Origin: Mycolicibacterium houstonense | GTDB taxonomy: Bacteria > Actinomycetota > Actinomycetes > Mycobacteriales > Mycobacteriaceae | Assembly (NCBI RefSeq): GCF_900078665.2 | Contig: NZ_LT546208.1 | Coordinates: 94,689 to 157,464 of the forward strand | Reading direction: 5' to 3' | DNA length: 62,776 nt | In this document: in pieces, positions 12,061-19,657 of the stretch | How the letters are laid out: every line of letters starts with the position of its first letter | How positions within the stretch are numbered: position 1 is the first letter of the stretch | The notes under the pieces: generated by a model | Told to the model about the DNA's origin: nothing | Database searches by the model: none | Seen by the model: the letters and a program-made list of their open reading frames with translations, nothing else | Made by a program: the position numbers and the translations under genes

Positions 12061-13151
12061 GCGAACACCTCCAAGGCGTCGATCTCGTCGATGCAGGCGA
12101 CGGCCCGGTCGACCAGGGTCAGACACAGTTGTCGCGAACGCTCCGGCATCGCATCCCAGCCCACCAGCGTGATGACGGGCAGCACCATCAGATAGGCGAC
12201 GGCGAACCGGTAGTGCCGCCACGCTTCGTCGAAGCGATAGTCGGTCAATCCGTGGCCGCGCAATCGGTCGAGGTATTCGCGTACCAGGACCTGATCCTGA
12301 CCACGCCGAGTGTCGGTGGGCAGCCCCTGGCTCACCAGGTAGCCGATATCGGCCGCACCCGCGCCGTGGCTGGCGAATTGGAAATCCACCACCTTCAGGC
12401 GATCTCCGTCGAAGAACATGTTGTCGGCCCGGATGTCGCCGTGCAGCAGCATGGTCCGCTCGGTGAGCGCCGCCAGGGCCTGCGGGGCCAACTCGACGAA
12501 GTGCTCGGCGAACCGGGCCACTCTGGGCGGGAGGGCCATCGACGAATGTTCGCGGTAGACCTGCCATCCCAATCCGAAGACCGGCAGGAACAGGTCGCTG
12601 GCCATCGGCGTGTCCAAGCTCGGGAACTCGTCGACCAGCACCGGGTCGGCCTCCGTGACCGACCACGCATGCAGGCCGGCGAGTTCGTCGATGGCGATCC
12701 GGGCCCGGTCCAGCGACAGGCCGGCCAGGTGGTCAGCATTCACCCAATGCTGCAGATCTTCCATCACCAGGACGAAGTCCGCCGTGCCCTCGACCATGCG
12801 TGCCGTGTGCACATGCGGCGTGGACATCGGCGCATGCCCGGCGACCCGCTGGTAGAAGGCGAGTTCGCGACGATAGCCACCGAGCATGTCCATGGCGCCG
12901 CGAGCCTCCGACTGCGCCGGCAGTTTGACGATCACCGTGGGTGGAACACCCACACCGCGCAGGTGCACTCGGTACAGCAGGGACGAGAAGCCGCTGTCCA
13001 TCGCGATCTGCTCGGCGCGGATGTCGGTCACGATCGCGGTGTCGGGTACCGCCGGGTCGGTCTGCAGCACCTCGGTCAGCCAGGCGGCGGTGACGGCATC
13101 GATCTCGGTCGGCACGCCGGCGGCGTCCCGGGCGTGAGCGTCGGTTACCAT
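12057..13151 (-). CDS. Phosphotransferase, APH/ecdysteroid-kinase-like
   Basis: This 364-residue protein has the aminoglycoside-phosphotransferase fold (PF01636). The catalytic loop is LLHGDIRADNMFF, with Asp and Asn in the HGDxxxxN pattern, followed by the metal-binding DFQFASHG. A lysine in VIVKLPAQ probably contacts ATP. GGGGAG precedes the ATG at 13151. Such kinases in mycobacterial catabolic operons are often misread as antibiotic resistance genes; here the setting between a hydrolase and an NTF2-like protein suggests a small hydroxylated metabolite or acyl-CoA-related substrate instead. That is inference. Confidence 0.78.
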   Translation of the reverse strand: MVTDAHARDAAGVPTEIDAVTAAWLTEVLQTDPAVPDTAIVTDIRAEQIAMDSGFSSLLYRVHLRGVGVPPTVIVKLPAQSEARGAMDMLGGYRRELAFYQRVAGHAPMSTPHVHTARMVEGTADFVLVMEDLQHWVNADHLAGLSLDRARIAIDELAGLHAWSVTEADPVLVDEFPSLDTPMASDLFLPVFGLGWQVYREHSSMALPPRVARFAEHFVELAPQALAALTERTMLLHGDIRADNMFFDGDRLKVVDFQFASHGAGAADIGYLVSQGLPTDTRRGQDQVLVREYLDRLRGHGLTDYRFDEAWRHYRFAVAYLMVLPVITLVGWDAMPERSRQLCLTLVDRAVACIDEIDALEVFA

Positions 13152-13166
13152 CGCACTCCCCGGAGA

Positions 13167-14279
13167 TTAGTTGACAACGGCATATAGCGGCTCAAGAAAG
13201 CGATTGGTCGCGCTCTGGACCGGTCCGGAGAACAAGTGCCCGACGTGACCGCCGTCGTGCCAGTGCAGTTCACCGCCCCACCGATCGTGCAGGGCCACAG
13301 CTGATTCACGCATCGCCATCCGGTCATGCCAGGCCCCGACGATCAACCGGCGTTCGGCACGCGGAACGGTAGTCAGCGGATCGATCACCGACGTCAGTGC
13401 GGTCACGACGTCTGACTTCAGCAGACTGCCGGCAGCTCGCCCGGCCGTGCCCCACCGGCCGAGATGCAGTCCGATCATCGTATTGAGACCGAGGATGGGC
13501 GTGTACACCGCAACCGCCGCGACCCGGGCGTCGAGATGCGAAACCAGGGCCGCCACAGCGCTACCCAGCGACAACCCGGCCATCGCGATCGACGACGCCT
13601 GCGGCTCCAGCCAGCCGATGAATGCCCGCACCTCCGACACCGCGCGCATCATGCCTGCCACATTGGCCAGCGGATCGCGGGCCGGGTATTCCGGCCAGTC
13701 CCGCCGGCGTGGCCCGTGGCCGGGCTGTACCGGCAGCGCAACATTGAATCCGAGTGCACGCAGCTGACGCACCCGGGCCACCAGGAGGTCCATCGGATCC
13801 CCCTGACCGGCGCCGTGCACCCAGATCAGCCAGGGCCGAGCATCGTCGCCGCAGCGGTACAGCCGCACGCGTGCGGTGGCCGTCCCGCCGTGGCCATCGG
13901 CCATCACCGACGCAGGCAACGCGGGCTCGTGGTCGAAGACCAGTTCCTCGAAGGTCAGGGCACCGAAGCGGCGCGGCCGGATGTGCTTGACGTCCAGGGC
14001 ATCCGGGTCCGGGTGCGCGCCGTCGATGCCTAGTGCGGCAAGCTCAGCCGCGGCGTTCTCATAGTCGGTGAGCGGGCGGGGCAACCGGGGCGGCGGACCG
14101 GTCAGCGTCATCCCGGTGACCACCAGCTCGTCCATCGCGACCTCACCGAGCTGGCGCAGGCCGGTCACCGACAGCGCCCGCCAATCCCCCGCGTCGATGA
14201 GTGCACCGACCGAACGGGGCACCACGCCACCGAGTTCCCAGGCAATCCGCGCTGCCCTACTCAAGGGTGAATCCCACAT
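13167..14279 (-). CDS. Alpha/beta hydrolase
   Basis: This is a 370-residue alpha/beta-hydrolase fold protein. The nucleophile elbow reads AGLSLGSA, with Ser in GxSxG; an oxyanion region WVHGAGQG precedes it; the late His is probably in HDGGHVGHLF. Its N-terminal 120 residues are not typical of small esterases. ATG 14279 lies inside the 3' end of the monooxygenase gene, giving a 23-base overlap, and no strong ribosome site is visible, so coupling is likely. Hydrolysis of the ester or lactone made by the upstream Baeyer-Villiger-type enzyme is an attractive role, but it is inferred from order only. Confidence 0.8.
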   Translation of the reverse strand: MWDSPLSRAARIAWELGGVVPRSVGALIDAGDWRALSVTGLRQLGEVAMDELVVTGMTLTGPPPRLPRPLTDYENAAAELAALGIDGAHPDPDALDVKHIRPRRFGALTFEELVFDHEPALPASVMADGHGGTATARVRLYRCGDDARPWLIWVHGAGQGDPMDLLVARVRQLRALGFNVALPVQPGHGPRRRDWPEYPARDPLANVAGMMRAVSEVRAFIGWLEPQASSIAMAGLSLGSAVAALVSHLDARVAAVAVYTPILGLNTMIGLHLGRWGTAGRAAGSLLKSDVVTALTSVIDPLTTVPRAERRLIVGAWHDRMAMRESAVALHDRWGGELHWHDGGHVGHLFSGPVQSATNRFLEPLYAVVN

Positions 14280-15873
14280 AGCCGTCAGCGGCGATCTCGT
14301 CACAGCGGCGACGGTACTCCGGGATTCCGGCGGTGTATCCCAGGTACATCCGCTTCTTACCGGGCACATTGCCGCCGTTGTACCAGGAGTTACAGCTCGG
14401 GTGCACCAGTACGGTGGGCGCCACCAACGCGGTGGTGTGCTCGATCCATTCGGCCTGAGCCTGTGGCGTCGCCTCGATGCTGCGATGTCCACCGCCCCTC
14501 AGGTACGTGATGCAATCCGCGATCCATTCTACGTGCTGCTCCAGGGCCGCCACGAAGTTGGTTGCGGCCGAGGGACTTCCCGGTCCCTGGATGGTGAACA
14601 GATTCGGAAACCCGGCGACGGCCAGCCCCAGGTAGGACAGGGCACCCTCTTTGGACCAGTACTCGCCCAGCACCAGGCCGTCACGGCCACGCACATCGAT
14701 CCGGCTCAACGCGCCGGTCATGGCGTCGAACCCGGTGGCGTACACGATCACGTCGAGGTCGAAATCGCCCCGCTCGGTGGAAATCCCAATTTCGGTGATC
14801 TCACGGATCGGGCCCTTGCGCAGGTCGACGAGAGTCACGTTGGCGCGGTTGTACGTCTCGTAGTAGCCCTGATCGATGATCGGCCGCTTACATGCGAACG
14901 GATGGCTGGGCGTCAACGCCGCCGCCGTATCCGGGTCCTTGACGATACGGGCCACGGCCCGGCCGTACAGTTCGGTGGCCATTCGGTTGGCTTCGATGTC
15001 GAAGAAGACGTCGCCCCAGTTCAGCGCGCCCATCACCCCGTGTTCCTCGACCGCACGCTGTTTCTCTTCGGGCGTAGCCGATTTCACCGGCGGTCGAACC
15101 AACATGTCCAACAGCACCGAGAACGCGCTGAGCCGAGCCGCCCCGACCGGATGTTCCCGCTGCGCGGCCCGGATCTCGTCGTAGTTTGCCTTGAGCGCGT
15201 CGAGCTCCCCGGGTTCGAATGGCCGGACCTGCCAGGGCAGCGTGAAAGCCGGGGACCGCTGGAACACCGTCAGCTCTGCCGCCTGCGAGGCCACCACCGG
15301 GATCAGCTGGACACCGGTGGAGCCGGTGCCGATCACCCCGACGCGCTTGCCGGCCAAGTCGATGCCTTCACGCGGCCACCGACTGGTGAACAGCGACGTG
15401 CCGGTGAAGCGACGCATCCCGGGAATGTCGGGTTCGAGAGGGACGGACAGGATTCCGGTGGCGGCCACCACGAATGGTGCGTGCAGCGTCTTTCCGTCGG
15501 CGGTGCCGACGCGCCACTGTGCAGCGTCCTCGTCGTAGGTCATCGCCACGACGTCGGTGCCGAATGCGATGTCGCGGCGTAGGTCGAGCCGATCGGCGAC
15601 GAAGTTCAGGTACGCCTCGATCTCGGGTTGGGCCGGCATCGTCTCGGTCCAGACCCAGTCCTGCTGGATCTCTTCGCTGAAGCTGTAGGAGTATTCGATG
15701 CTCTCGATGTCACAGCGGGCGCCCGGATAGCGGTTGACGAGCCAGGTGCCGCCGACCGCGTCGGCCTTTTCCAGCACTCGCACCCGCAGCCCGGCTTCCC
15801 GCAGCCGGTGCAGCGCGTACAGGCCGGAGAACCCGGCGCCGACGACGACAACGTCCAAGTCCGGGGCAGTCAC
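14257..15873 (-). CDS. Flavin monooxygenase of the type I Baeyer-Villiger family
   Basis: This 538-residue protein has two Rossmann motifs, GAGFSG at residues 12-17 for FAD and GTGSTG in the middle for NADPH, plus GGTWLVNRYPGARCD typical of cyclohexanone-monooxygenase relatives. The BVMO fingerprint FxGxxxHxxxW reads FTGTSLFTSRWP here: the usual His is Phe (codon TTC). It may oxidise a cyclic ketone to a lactone, but the changed residue makes that less sure. It starts at GTG 15873, overlapping the epimerase stop as GTGA. The alpha/beta hydrolase that follows would suit lactone opening. Confidence 0.87.
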   Translation of the reverse strand: MTAPDLDVVVVGAGFSGLYALHRLREAGLRVRVLEKADAVGGTWLVNRYPGARCDIESIEYSYSFSEEIQQDWVWTETMPAQPEIEAYLNFVADRLDLRRDIAFGTDVVAMTYDEDAAQWRVGTADGKTLHAPFVVAATGILSVPLEPDIPGMRRFTGTSLFTSRWPREGIDLAGKRVGVIGTGSTGVQLIPVVASQAAELTVFQRSPAFTLPWQVRPFEPGELDALKANYDEIRAAQREHPVGAARLSAFSVLLDMLVRPPVKSATPEEKQRAVEEHGVMGALNWGDVFFDIEANRMATELYGRAVARIVKDPDTAAALTPSHPFACKRPIIDQGYYETYNRANVTLVDLRKGPIREITEIGISTERGDFDLDVIVYATGFDAMTGALSRIDVRGRDGLVLGEYWSKEGALSYLGLAVAGFPNLFTIQGPGSPSAATNFVAALEQHVEWIADCITYLRGGGHRSIEATPQAQAEWIEHTTALVAPTVLVHPSCNSWYNGGNVPGKKRMYLGYTAGIPEYRRRCDEIAADGYVGFTLE

Positions 15874-16889
15874 AGGTCGATGACCTTCTCGTTGCGGTCC
15901 TTGCGCTCGACATAGAACTGCGCGGCGCGGGCGATGAATTCCGCGGTCGGCGCCGGCTTCCATCCCAGGTCTCGAGTGGCCTTGCTGTGATCGGCCGGCG
16001 AGGTCAGCCACATCAGCCGCGCTGCGGTTAAGTTCATCGGAATGTCAGTGCCGAACAGCCGGTTCGAGAGTCCGGCCAGCCAGCCGAAGACATACAGCGG
16101 CGCCATCGGTATTCCGAATCGGGGCGGCCGGGCGCCTACTGCCTCGGCTGCCACGGTGAACATCTCCCGCTGGGACAGGTAGCGCTCGGACACGACGTAG
16201 CGTTCACCGATCCGCCCGTGCTCGGCGGCCAAGACCAGTGCCTGTGCCGCGTCATCGATCCCGACCACCTCCGAGCCGACGCCGCGCACGTAGACCGGTA
16301 GCTTGCCGAACGCGGCCATCGCGACCAGCGCTCCCTGCTTCGGCTGCCAGTCGGGCGGGCCGTACGGGTTGGACACACACATCGCCACGGCGGGCAGGCC
16401 ACGCTCCCGGGCGTAGGACAGCACGAGGTCCTCGGCCTGGCGACGGGATTCGATGTACGGCCCACCTTTTCCGGCCCAGTTGAACGGGGTGTCCTCGTCG
16501 ACGGTGGCGCCGTCGTCGCCAACCGCGATGGTTCCGATGGTGGACAGGAACACGAAGCGCTGCAGGTCGACGCCCACCGCGACGTCGAGAACATTGCGCA
16601 GGCCCTCGACGTTGGTGGAGAACAGCGGCGCCGGGTCGGACAGATGGGCGCGGGTGTCGACGACACAGTAGAAGGCCACGTCGCGGTCGGCCATGGCCGA
16701 CGCGACCGCCTGTGTGTCGAAGATGTCGCCGTAACAGCGCTCGACGTCGAGGCCGTCGATACCCTTGGTCGAACTGCTCTCACGCAGCAGCACCCGCACG
16801 TCGTCACCTCGCTCGACGAGCTGTCGGGTGACACAGGCGCCCACGTTTCCACTGGCGCCCATGACGAGCACTTTCCGTCGGCGATCCAT
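15870..16889 (-). CDS. NAD-dependent epimerase/dehydratase (extended SDR)
   Basis: This 339-residue extended short-chain dehydrogenase has the nucleotide motif GASGNVG near residue 10 and FLSTIGT with the catalytic Ser. The YxxxK motif reads YIESR, with Arg where Lys is usual. It resembles 3-beta-hydroxysteroid-dehydrogenase and dihydroflavonol-reductase-type enzymes that act on cyclic alcohols or ketones. I chose ATG 16889 because GGAGCGGGG stands just before it; ATGs at 16901 and 16916 are in frame. It is the first gene of a six-gene operon, with operator site 3 38 bp upstream. Confidence 0.83.
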   Translation of the reverse strand: MDRRRKVLVMGASGNVGACVTRQLVERGDDVRVLLRESSSTKGIDGLDVERCYGDIFDTQAVASAMADRDVAFYCVVDTRAHLSDPAPLFSTNVEGLRNVLDVAVGVDLQRFVFLSTIGTIAVGDDGATVDEDTPFNWAGKGGPYIESRRQAEDLVLSYARERGLPAVAMCVSNPYGPPDWQPKQGALVAMAAFGKLPVYVRGVGSEVVGIDDAAQALVLAAEHGRIGERYVVSERYLSQREMFTVAAEAVGARPPRFGIPMAPLYVFGWLAGLSNRLFGTDIPMNLTAARLMWLTSPADHSKATRDLGWKPAPTAEFIARAAQFYVERKDRNEKVIDL

Positions 16890-16926
16890 GCCCCGCTCCA
16901 TCCCGGTCGACATCAAAGATGGATGC

Positions 16927-16945
16927 TACGGTAATGCTTACAGTA
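16927..16945. promoter_or_regulatory. TetR-type operator (site 3), divergent promoter
   Basis: TACGGTAA-TGC-TTACAGTA matches 15 of 16 arm positions. It lies between the six-gene operon (start 16889, minus) and the LLM pseudogene (start 16980, plus). Confidence 0.8.
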
Positions 16946-16979
16946 TCAACCGGGAAACGCGTCAGAAACCTGGAGATCG

Positions 16980-17382
16980 ATGAAGTACACCCTCGAATAT
17001 CCCAGCGAGCTGCCCACCGCACCTGACGATTTCCTGCAGCCCGAGGTCATCCGCGCGGTCGCCGCCCAGGCCGAAGCGGCGGGATTCTCAGCCGTCGCCC
17101 TGAGCGAGCATCCGGAGCGCCTGCACAACCGGCTCACCGAGGCCGGCCGTGATCCGTCAGTCGTCGACATCCAGGTGGTGTGCCCACATACCGATCTCGA
17201 CGACGAGGCCTCGCGGCGCCGCGCGCGCGAGGTTCTTGCCGAACTCGCCGGACACGGTGCCACCTGGGCCGTCGTACACGTGGACGGCAGCGGCCCCCCA
17301 GGCCTCGCTCGATTACATCAAAGCGTTCGGCGAGGCGATGGGCCTGGTGGCAGAACGGGATATCTCGGCTTCGCGTTTGTGA
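16980..17382 (+). pseudogene. LLM oxidoreductase, internal deletion plus frameshift
   Basis: The first 48 codons read like an intact LLM N-terminus (MKYTLEYPSELPTAP..., GFSAVALSEHPE). The frame then jumps straight to C-terminal family sequence (RLHNRLTEAGRDPS, then a REVLAELAGHGATWAVVHVDG stretch), so some 150-170 central residues with the barrel core are missing. Near 17290-17295 a run of six C is followed by a frame change: the expected tail ASLDYIKAFGEAMGL continues in another frame to about 17382. Both lesions together indicate a dead gene. Its promoter still has operator site 3. Confidence 0.8.
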
Positions 17383-17436
17383 CGTGGTGGCGGTGATTCA
17401 CGCGATTTTTCGCCACCGCGTTACGCGCGCGACCGC

Positions 17437-17871
17437 CTATGCGGACGTGAACTTCAACAGCGTGCGGGTCAAGTGCAGACTGGTGATCTGCCATGTGCCG
17501 TCACGCTTTTCATAGGTCTCGTGATAGTGACCTGCGCCGTGTAGCTCGTTGCCGTTGGCGAAGAACAGCATGTCCTCCATGGCCCAGATGCCGGTGGCGG
17601 TGGTATCGGAGGTCAGCATGATCTCGGGGGTGTGGCAGTGGTGCACGGTCGCCGCATGCTCCACCCCTCCCCACACCACGGGGAAGAATTCCTCGAAGCC
17701 GTTCAGCGGTGGAGCGGTCTGCGGATCGGCACCGCCGGTCGAGACCGCCATGTCGAGCTTCACCACGACGTCTTCGGCGAACAGACCCCGCCAAGAGTCG
17801 ATGTCCTTGGTGTCCAGGTAACGGCAGTATCGAGCCTTGAGCTGCTTGATCGCCTCGATGTCGTCGGACAT
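17437..17871 (-). CDS. NTF2-like (SnoaL-type) protein
   Basis: This 144-residue protein begins at ATG 17871 behind a near-ideal AGGAGG site. Its N-terminus, IEAIKQLKARYCRYLDTKDID, and the middle HHCHTPEIMLTSDTTATGIWAMEDML are typical of SnoaL_4-type NTF2-like proteins often found with Rieske oxygenases and aromatic-ring hydroxylases. It is divergent from the Rieske gene and may share operator site 4, although the distance is 89 bp. Isomerase, dehydratase or binding roles are all possible. Confidence 0.78.
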   Translation of the reverse strand: MSDDIEAIKQLKARYCRYLDTKDIDSWRGLFAEDVVVKLDMAVSTGGADPQTAPPLNGFEEFFPVVWGGVEHAATVHHCHTPEIMLTSDTTATGIWAMEDMLFFANGNELHGAGHYHETYEKRDGTWQITSLHLTRTLLKFTSA

Positions 17872-17959
17872 ATGCGCCTCCTGTTGACGGGGTGAGATAC
17901 ACGGTAAGCATGGCCGTCGGCGCTCTTTCACCCACGTCCACTTTCGATGCAGTAAACAC

Positions 17960-17978
17960 TACTGTAATGTCTTCCGTA
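17960..17978. promoter_or_regulatory. TetR-type operator (site 4)
   Basis: TACTGTAA-TGT-CTTCCGTA has a perfect left arm and 5 of 8 in the right arm. It lies 38 bp upstream of the Rieske oxygenase start and between two divergent genes. Confidence 0.65.
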
Positions 17979-18015
17979 CACAATGCGGGAGCAGGGAAAC
18001 AGGAGGCAGCTGGCC

Positions 18016-19023
18016 ATGAAAGTGCCGTTCACCTGGAAGGTCACCGGCTGGTTCATGATCGGTTGGTCGGCGGAGTTCGCCATCGGTGAGGTGAAGGCGC
18101 TGAAGTACTTCGGCGAGGACCTCGCGGCCTACCGCGACGAGTCCGGAGACCTTCATGTGCTGGAAGCCCATTGCAAACATCTGGGGGCCCACATCGGGCA
18201 CGGCGGCAAGGTGGTGGGCGACTGCGTCGAGTGCCCGTTCCACGGCTGGCGCTGGGGACCCGAAGGCAACAACACCTACATCCCCTACCAACCGGACAAA
18301 CCCAACCGCGGCCTGCGCCTGCGCTCCTATCCGGTCAAGGAGCAGTACGGCTGCATCTTCATGTGGTACCAGCCTGACGGTAAGGAACCGCAGTGGGAGC
18401 TGCCCGACATCTTCCACAAGTTCCCGCAGTTCGAAACCGATCCGAATGCGTACTACCGGCCCTACCCGGAGTTCTCCAGCCGGGCCGATGCGATTCCGGT
18501 CCACCCGCAGATCGTGGCGGAAAATGGCCCGGACAGTTCGCATTTCCGCTATGTGCACGGAGCCACCGTGACGCCGGTGTGCCTGCACTGGGAGCATGTC
18601 GACGAGGAATGGCGCTTCCTGACCGGCTGGCCCGATGCCCGCAGCGACGATCCGGACAAGATGGCGCTGCGGATCCACAGCCACTTCTCCGGACTCGGCT
18701 TCGCCATGAGCGCCTTCGAAGGTTCGTCGAACCACCGGTTGATCTTCGCCTGCACTCCCGTCGACGACGAGGTGTCGGACATGTTCTATTCCATCTGGTG
18801 GCCCAAACTTCCGGGTGAGACTTCCGATGTCCCGCCCGAGCAGGTGCGCAAGCAGGTCGAGAAGCAGTTCCTCAAGACGGTGTGGGAGGACTGCGACATC
18901 TGGCGCTACCAGAAGTACGTCGAGCCCCCGCCGCTGGCCAAGATCGACGCGAAACCGTATATGGCCATGCGTAAGTGGGCCACCCAGTTCTACGAGGCAC
19001 CTCCGGTCGGCGCCCCGGCATGA
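18016..19023 (+). CDS. Rieske non-haem iron oxygenase, KshA-like
   Basis: This 335-residue oxygenase component has the Rieske [2Fe-2S] ligands C53/H55 (CKH) and C73/H76 (CPFHGW). The mononuclear iron site is D173-x2-H176-x4-H181 in NGPDSSHFRYVH, with a late Asp in EDCDIWRYQKY. The architecture resembles 3-ketosteroid 9-alpha-hydroxylase KshA and related single-component-type oxygenases, but it is shorter than KshA (about 385). ATG 18016 follows AGGAGG; an earlier in-frame start at 17983 is less likely. No ferredoxin reductase is encoded nearby. It is first in an operon with an isochorismatase-fold protein and an acyl-CoA ligase. Confidence 0.9.
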   Translation: MKVPFTWKVTGWFMIGWSAEFAIGEVKALKYFGEDLAAYRDESGDLHVLEAHCKHLGAHIGHGGKVVGDCVECPFHGWRWGPEGNNTYIPYQPDKPNRGLRLRSYPVKEQYGCIFMWYQPDGKEPQWELPDIFHKFPQFETDPNAYYRPYPEFSSRADAIPVHPQIVAENGPDSSHFRYVHGATVTPVCLHWEHVDEEWRFLTGWPDARSDDPDKMALRIHSHFSGLGFAMSAFEGSSNHRLIFACTPVDDEVSDMFYSIWWPKLPGETSDVPPEQVRKQVEKQFLKTVWEDCDIWRYQKYVEPPPLAKIDAKPYMAMRKWATQFYEAPPVGAPA

Positions 19024-19637
19024 CACCCGATCTGACCGAGCTCGTCGCACCCGCGCACACCGCGATCGTCACCCAGGAATGCCAGGGCGCCGTCGTCGGC
19101 CCCGACGCCGGGCTGGCCGCACTCGCCGACGAAGCCCGCCGCGAGGCGCTCCCCAACATCGCGCGCCTGCTGCCGGCCGCCCGGGCTGCCTCGGCACAGG
19201 TGGTGCACTGCTTGGTCCAGCGACGCCCGGACGGGCGGGGCTCCAACCACAACGCCAAGATCTTCGCCATCGGCCGCAGCGAGGTCGGCATCCTGCCCGG
19301 CAGCCCGGGCGCCAGCCTGCTCCCTGAATTCGGCCCGAAGCCAGACGATCTCGTCCTATCACGCTGGCACGGCCTGGGTCCGATGGGCGGCACCGACCTG
19401 GATGCGATCCTGCGAAACCTCGGGGTGAGCACCATCGTGGCCGTGGGCGTCTCGGTGAACATCGCGATCATCAATCTGGCGATGGACGCGGTCAACGCCG
19501 GATACCGAGTGGTCCTGCCACGCGACGCCGTGGCCGGAATTCCGAAGACCTATGCCGACGCGGTGATCGACAATACGTTGTCCCTGCTGGCCACTGTGAC
19601 CACCACCGAAGACCTACTCCGCGCCTGGCAGCGCTGA
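19020..19637 (+). CDS. Isochorismatase-fold protein lacking the catalytic Cys
   Basis: This 205-residue protein has the cysteine-hydrolase fold (PF00857): GGTDLDAILRNLGV and MDAVNAGYRVVLPRDAVAG align with the family. The usual nucleophile region is VGVSVNIAIINLA, with Ala where Cys is expected. The usual active-site Lys in the loop before GTDLD appears as Arg (LSRWHGLGP), and the N-terminal Asp region is TQECQ. It may therefore be a non-hydrolytic or differently acting member. It overlaps the Rieske stop as ATGA and is followed 20 bases later by a FadD19-like ligase. Confidence 0.78.
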   Translation: MTPDLTELVAPAHTAIVTQECQGAVVGPDAGLAALADEARREALPNIARLLPAARAASAQVVHCLVQRRPDGRGSNHNAKIFAIGRSEVGILPGSPGASLLPEFGPKPDDLVLSRWHGLGPMGGTDLDAILRNLGVSTIVAVGVSVNIAIINLAMDAVNAGYRVVLPRDAVAGIPKTYADAVIDNTLSLLATVTTTEDLLRAWQR

Positions 19638-19657
19638 CCGCTCAAGAGGAGATACCC

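Noticed and set aside
11687..12666. Upstream extension of the NTF2-like gene to 327 residues
   Set aside because: The extra part is antisense-like, Arg-rich shadow of the kinase gene in another frame. The GTGA overlap at 12060 gives a normal NTF2-like length.
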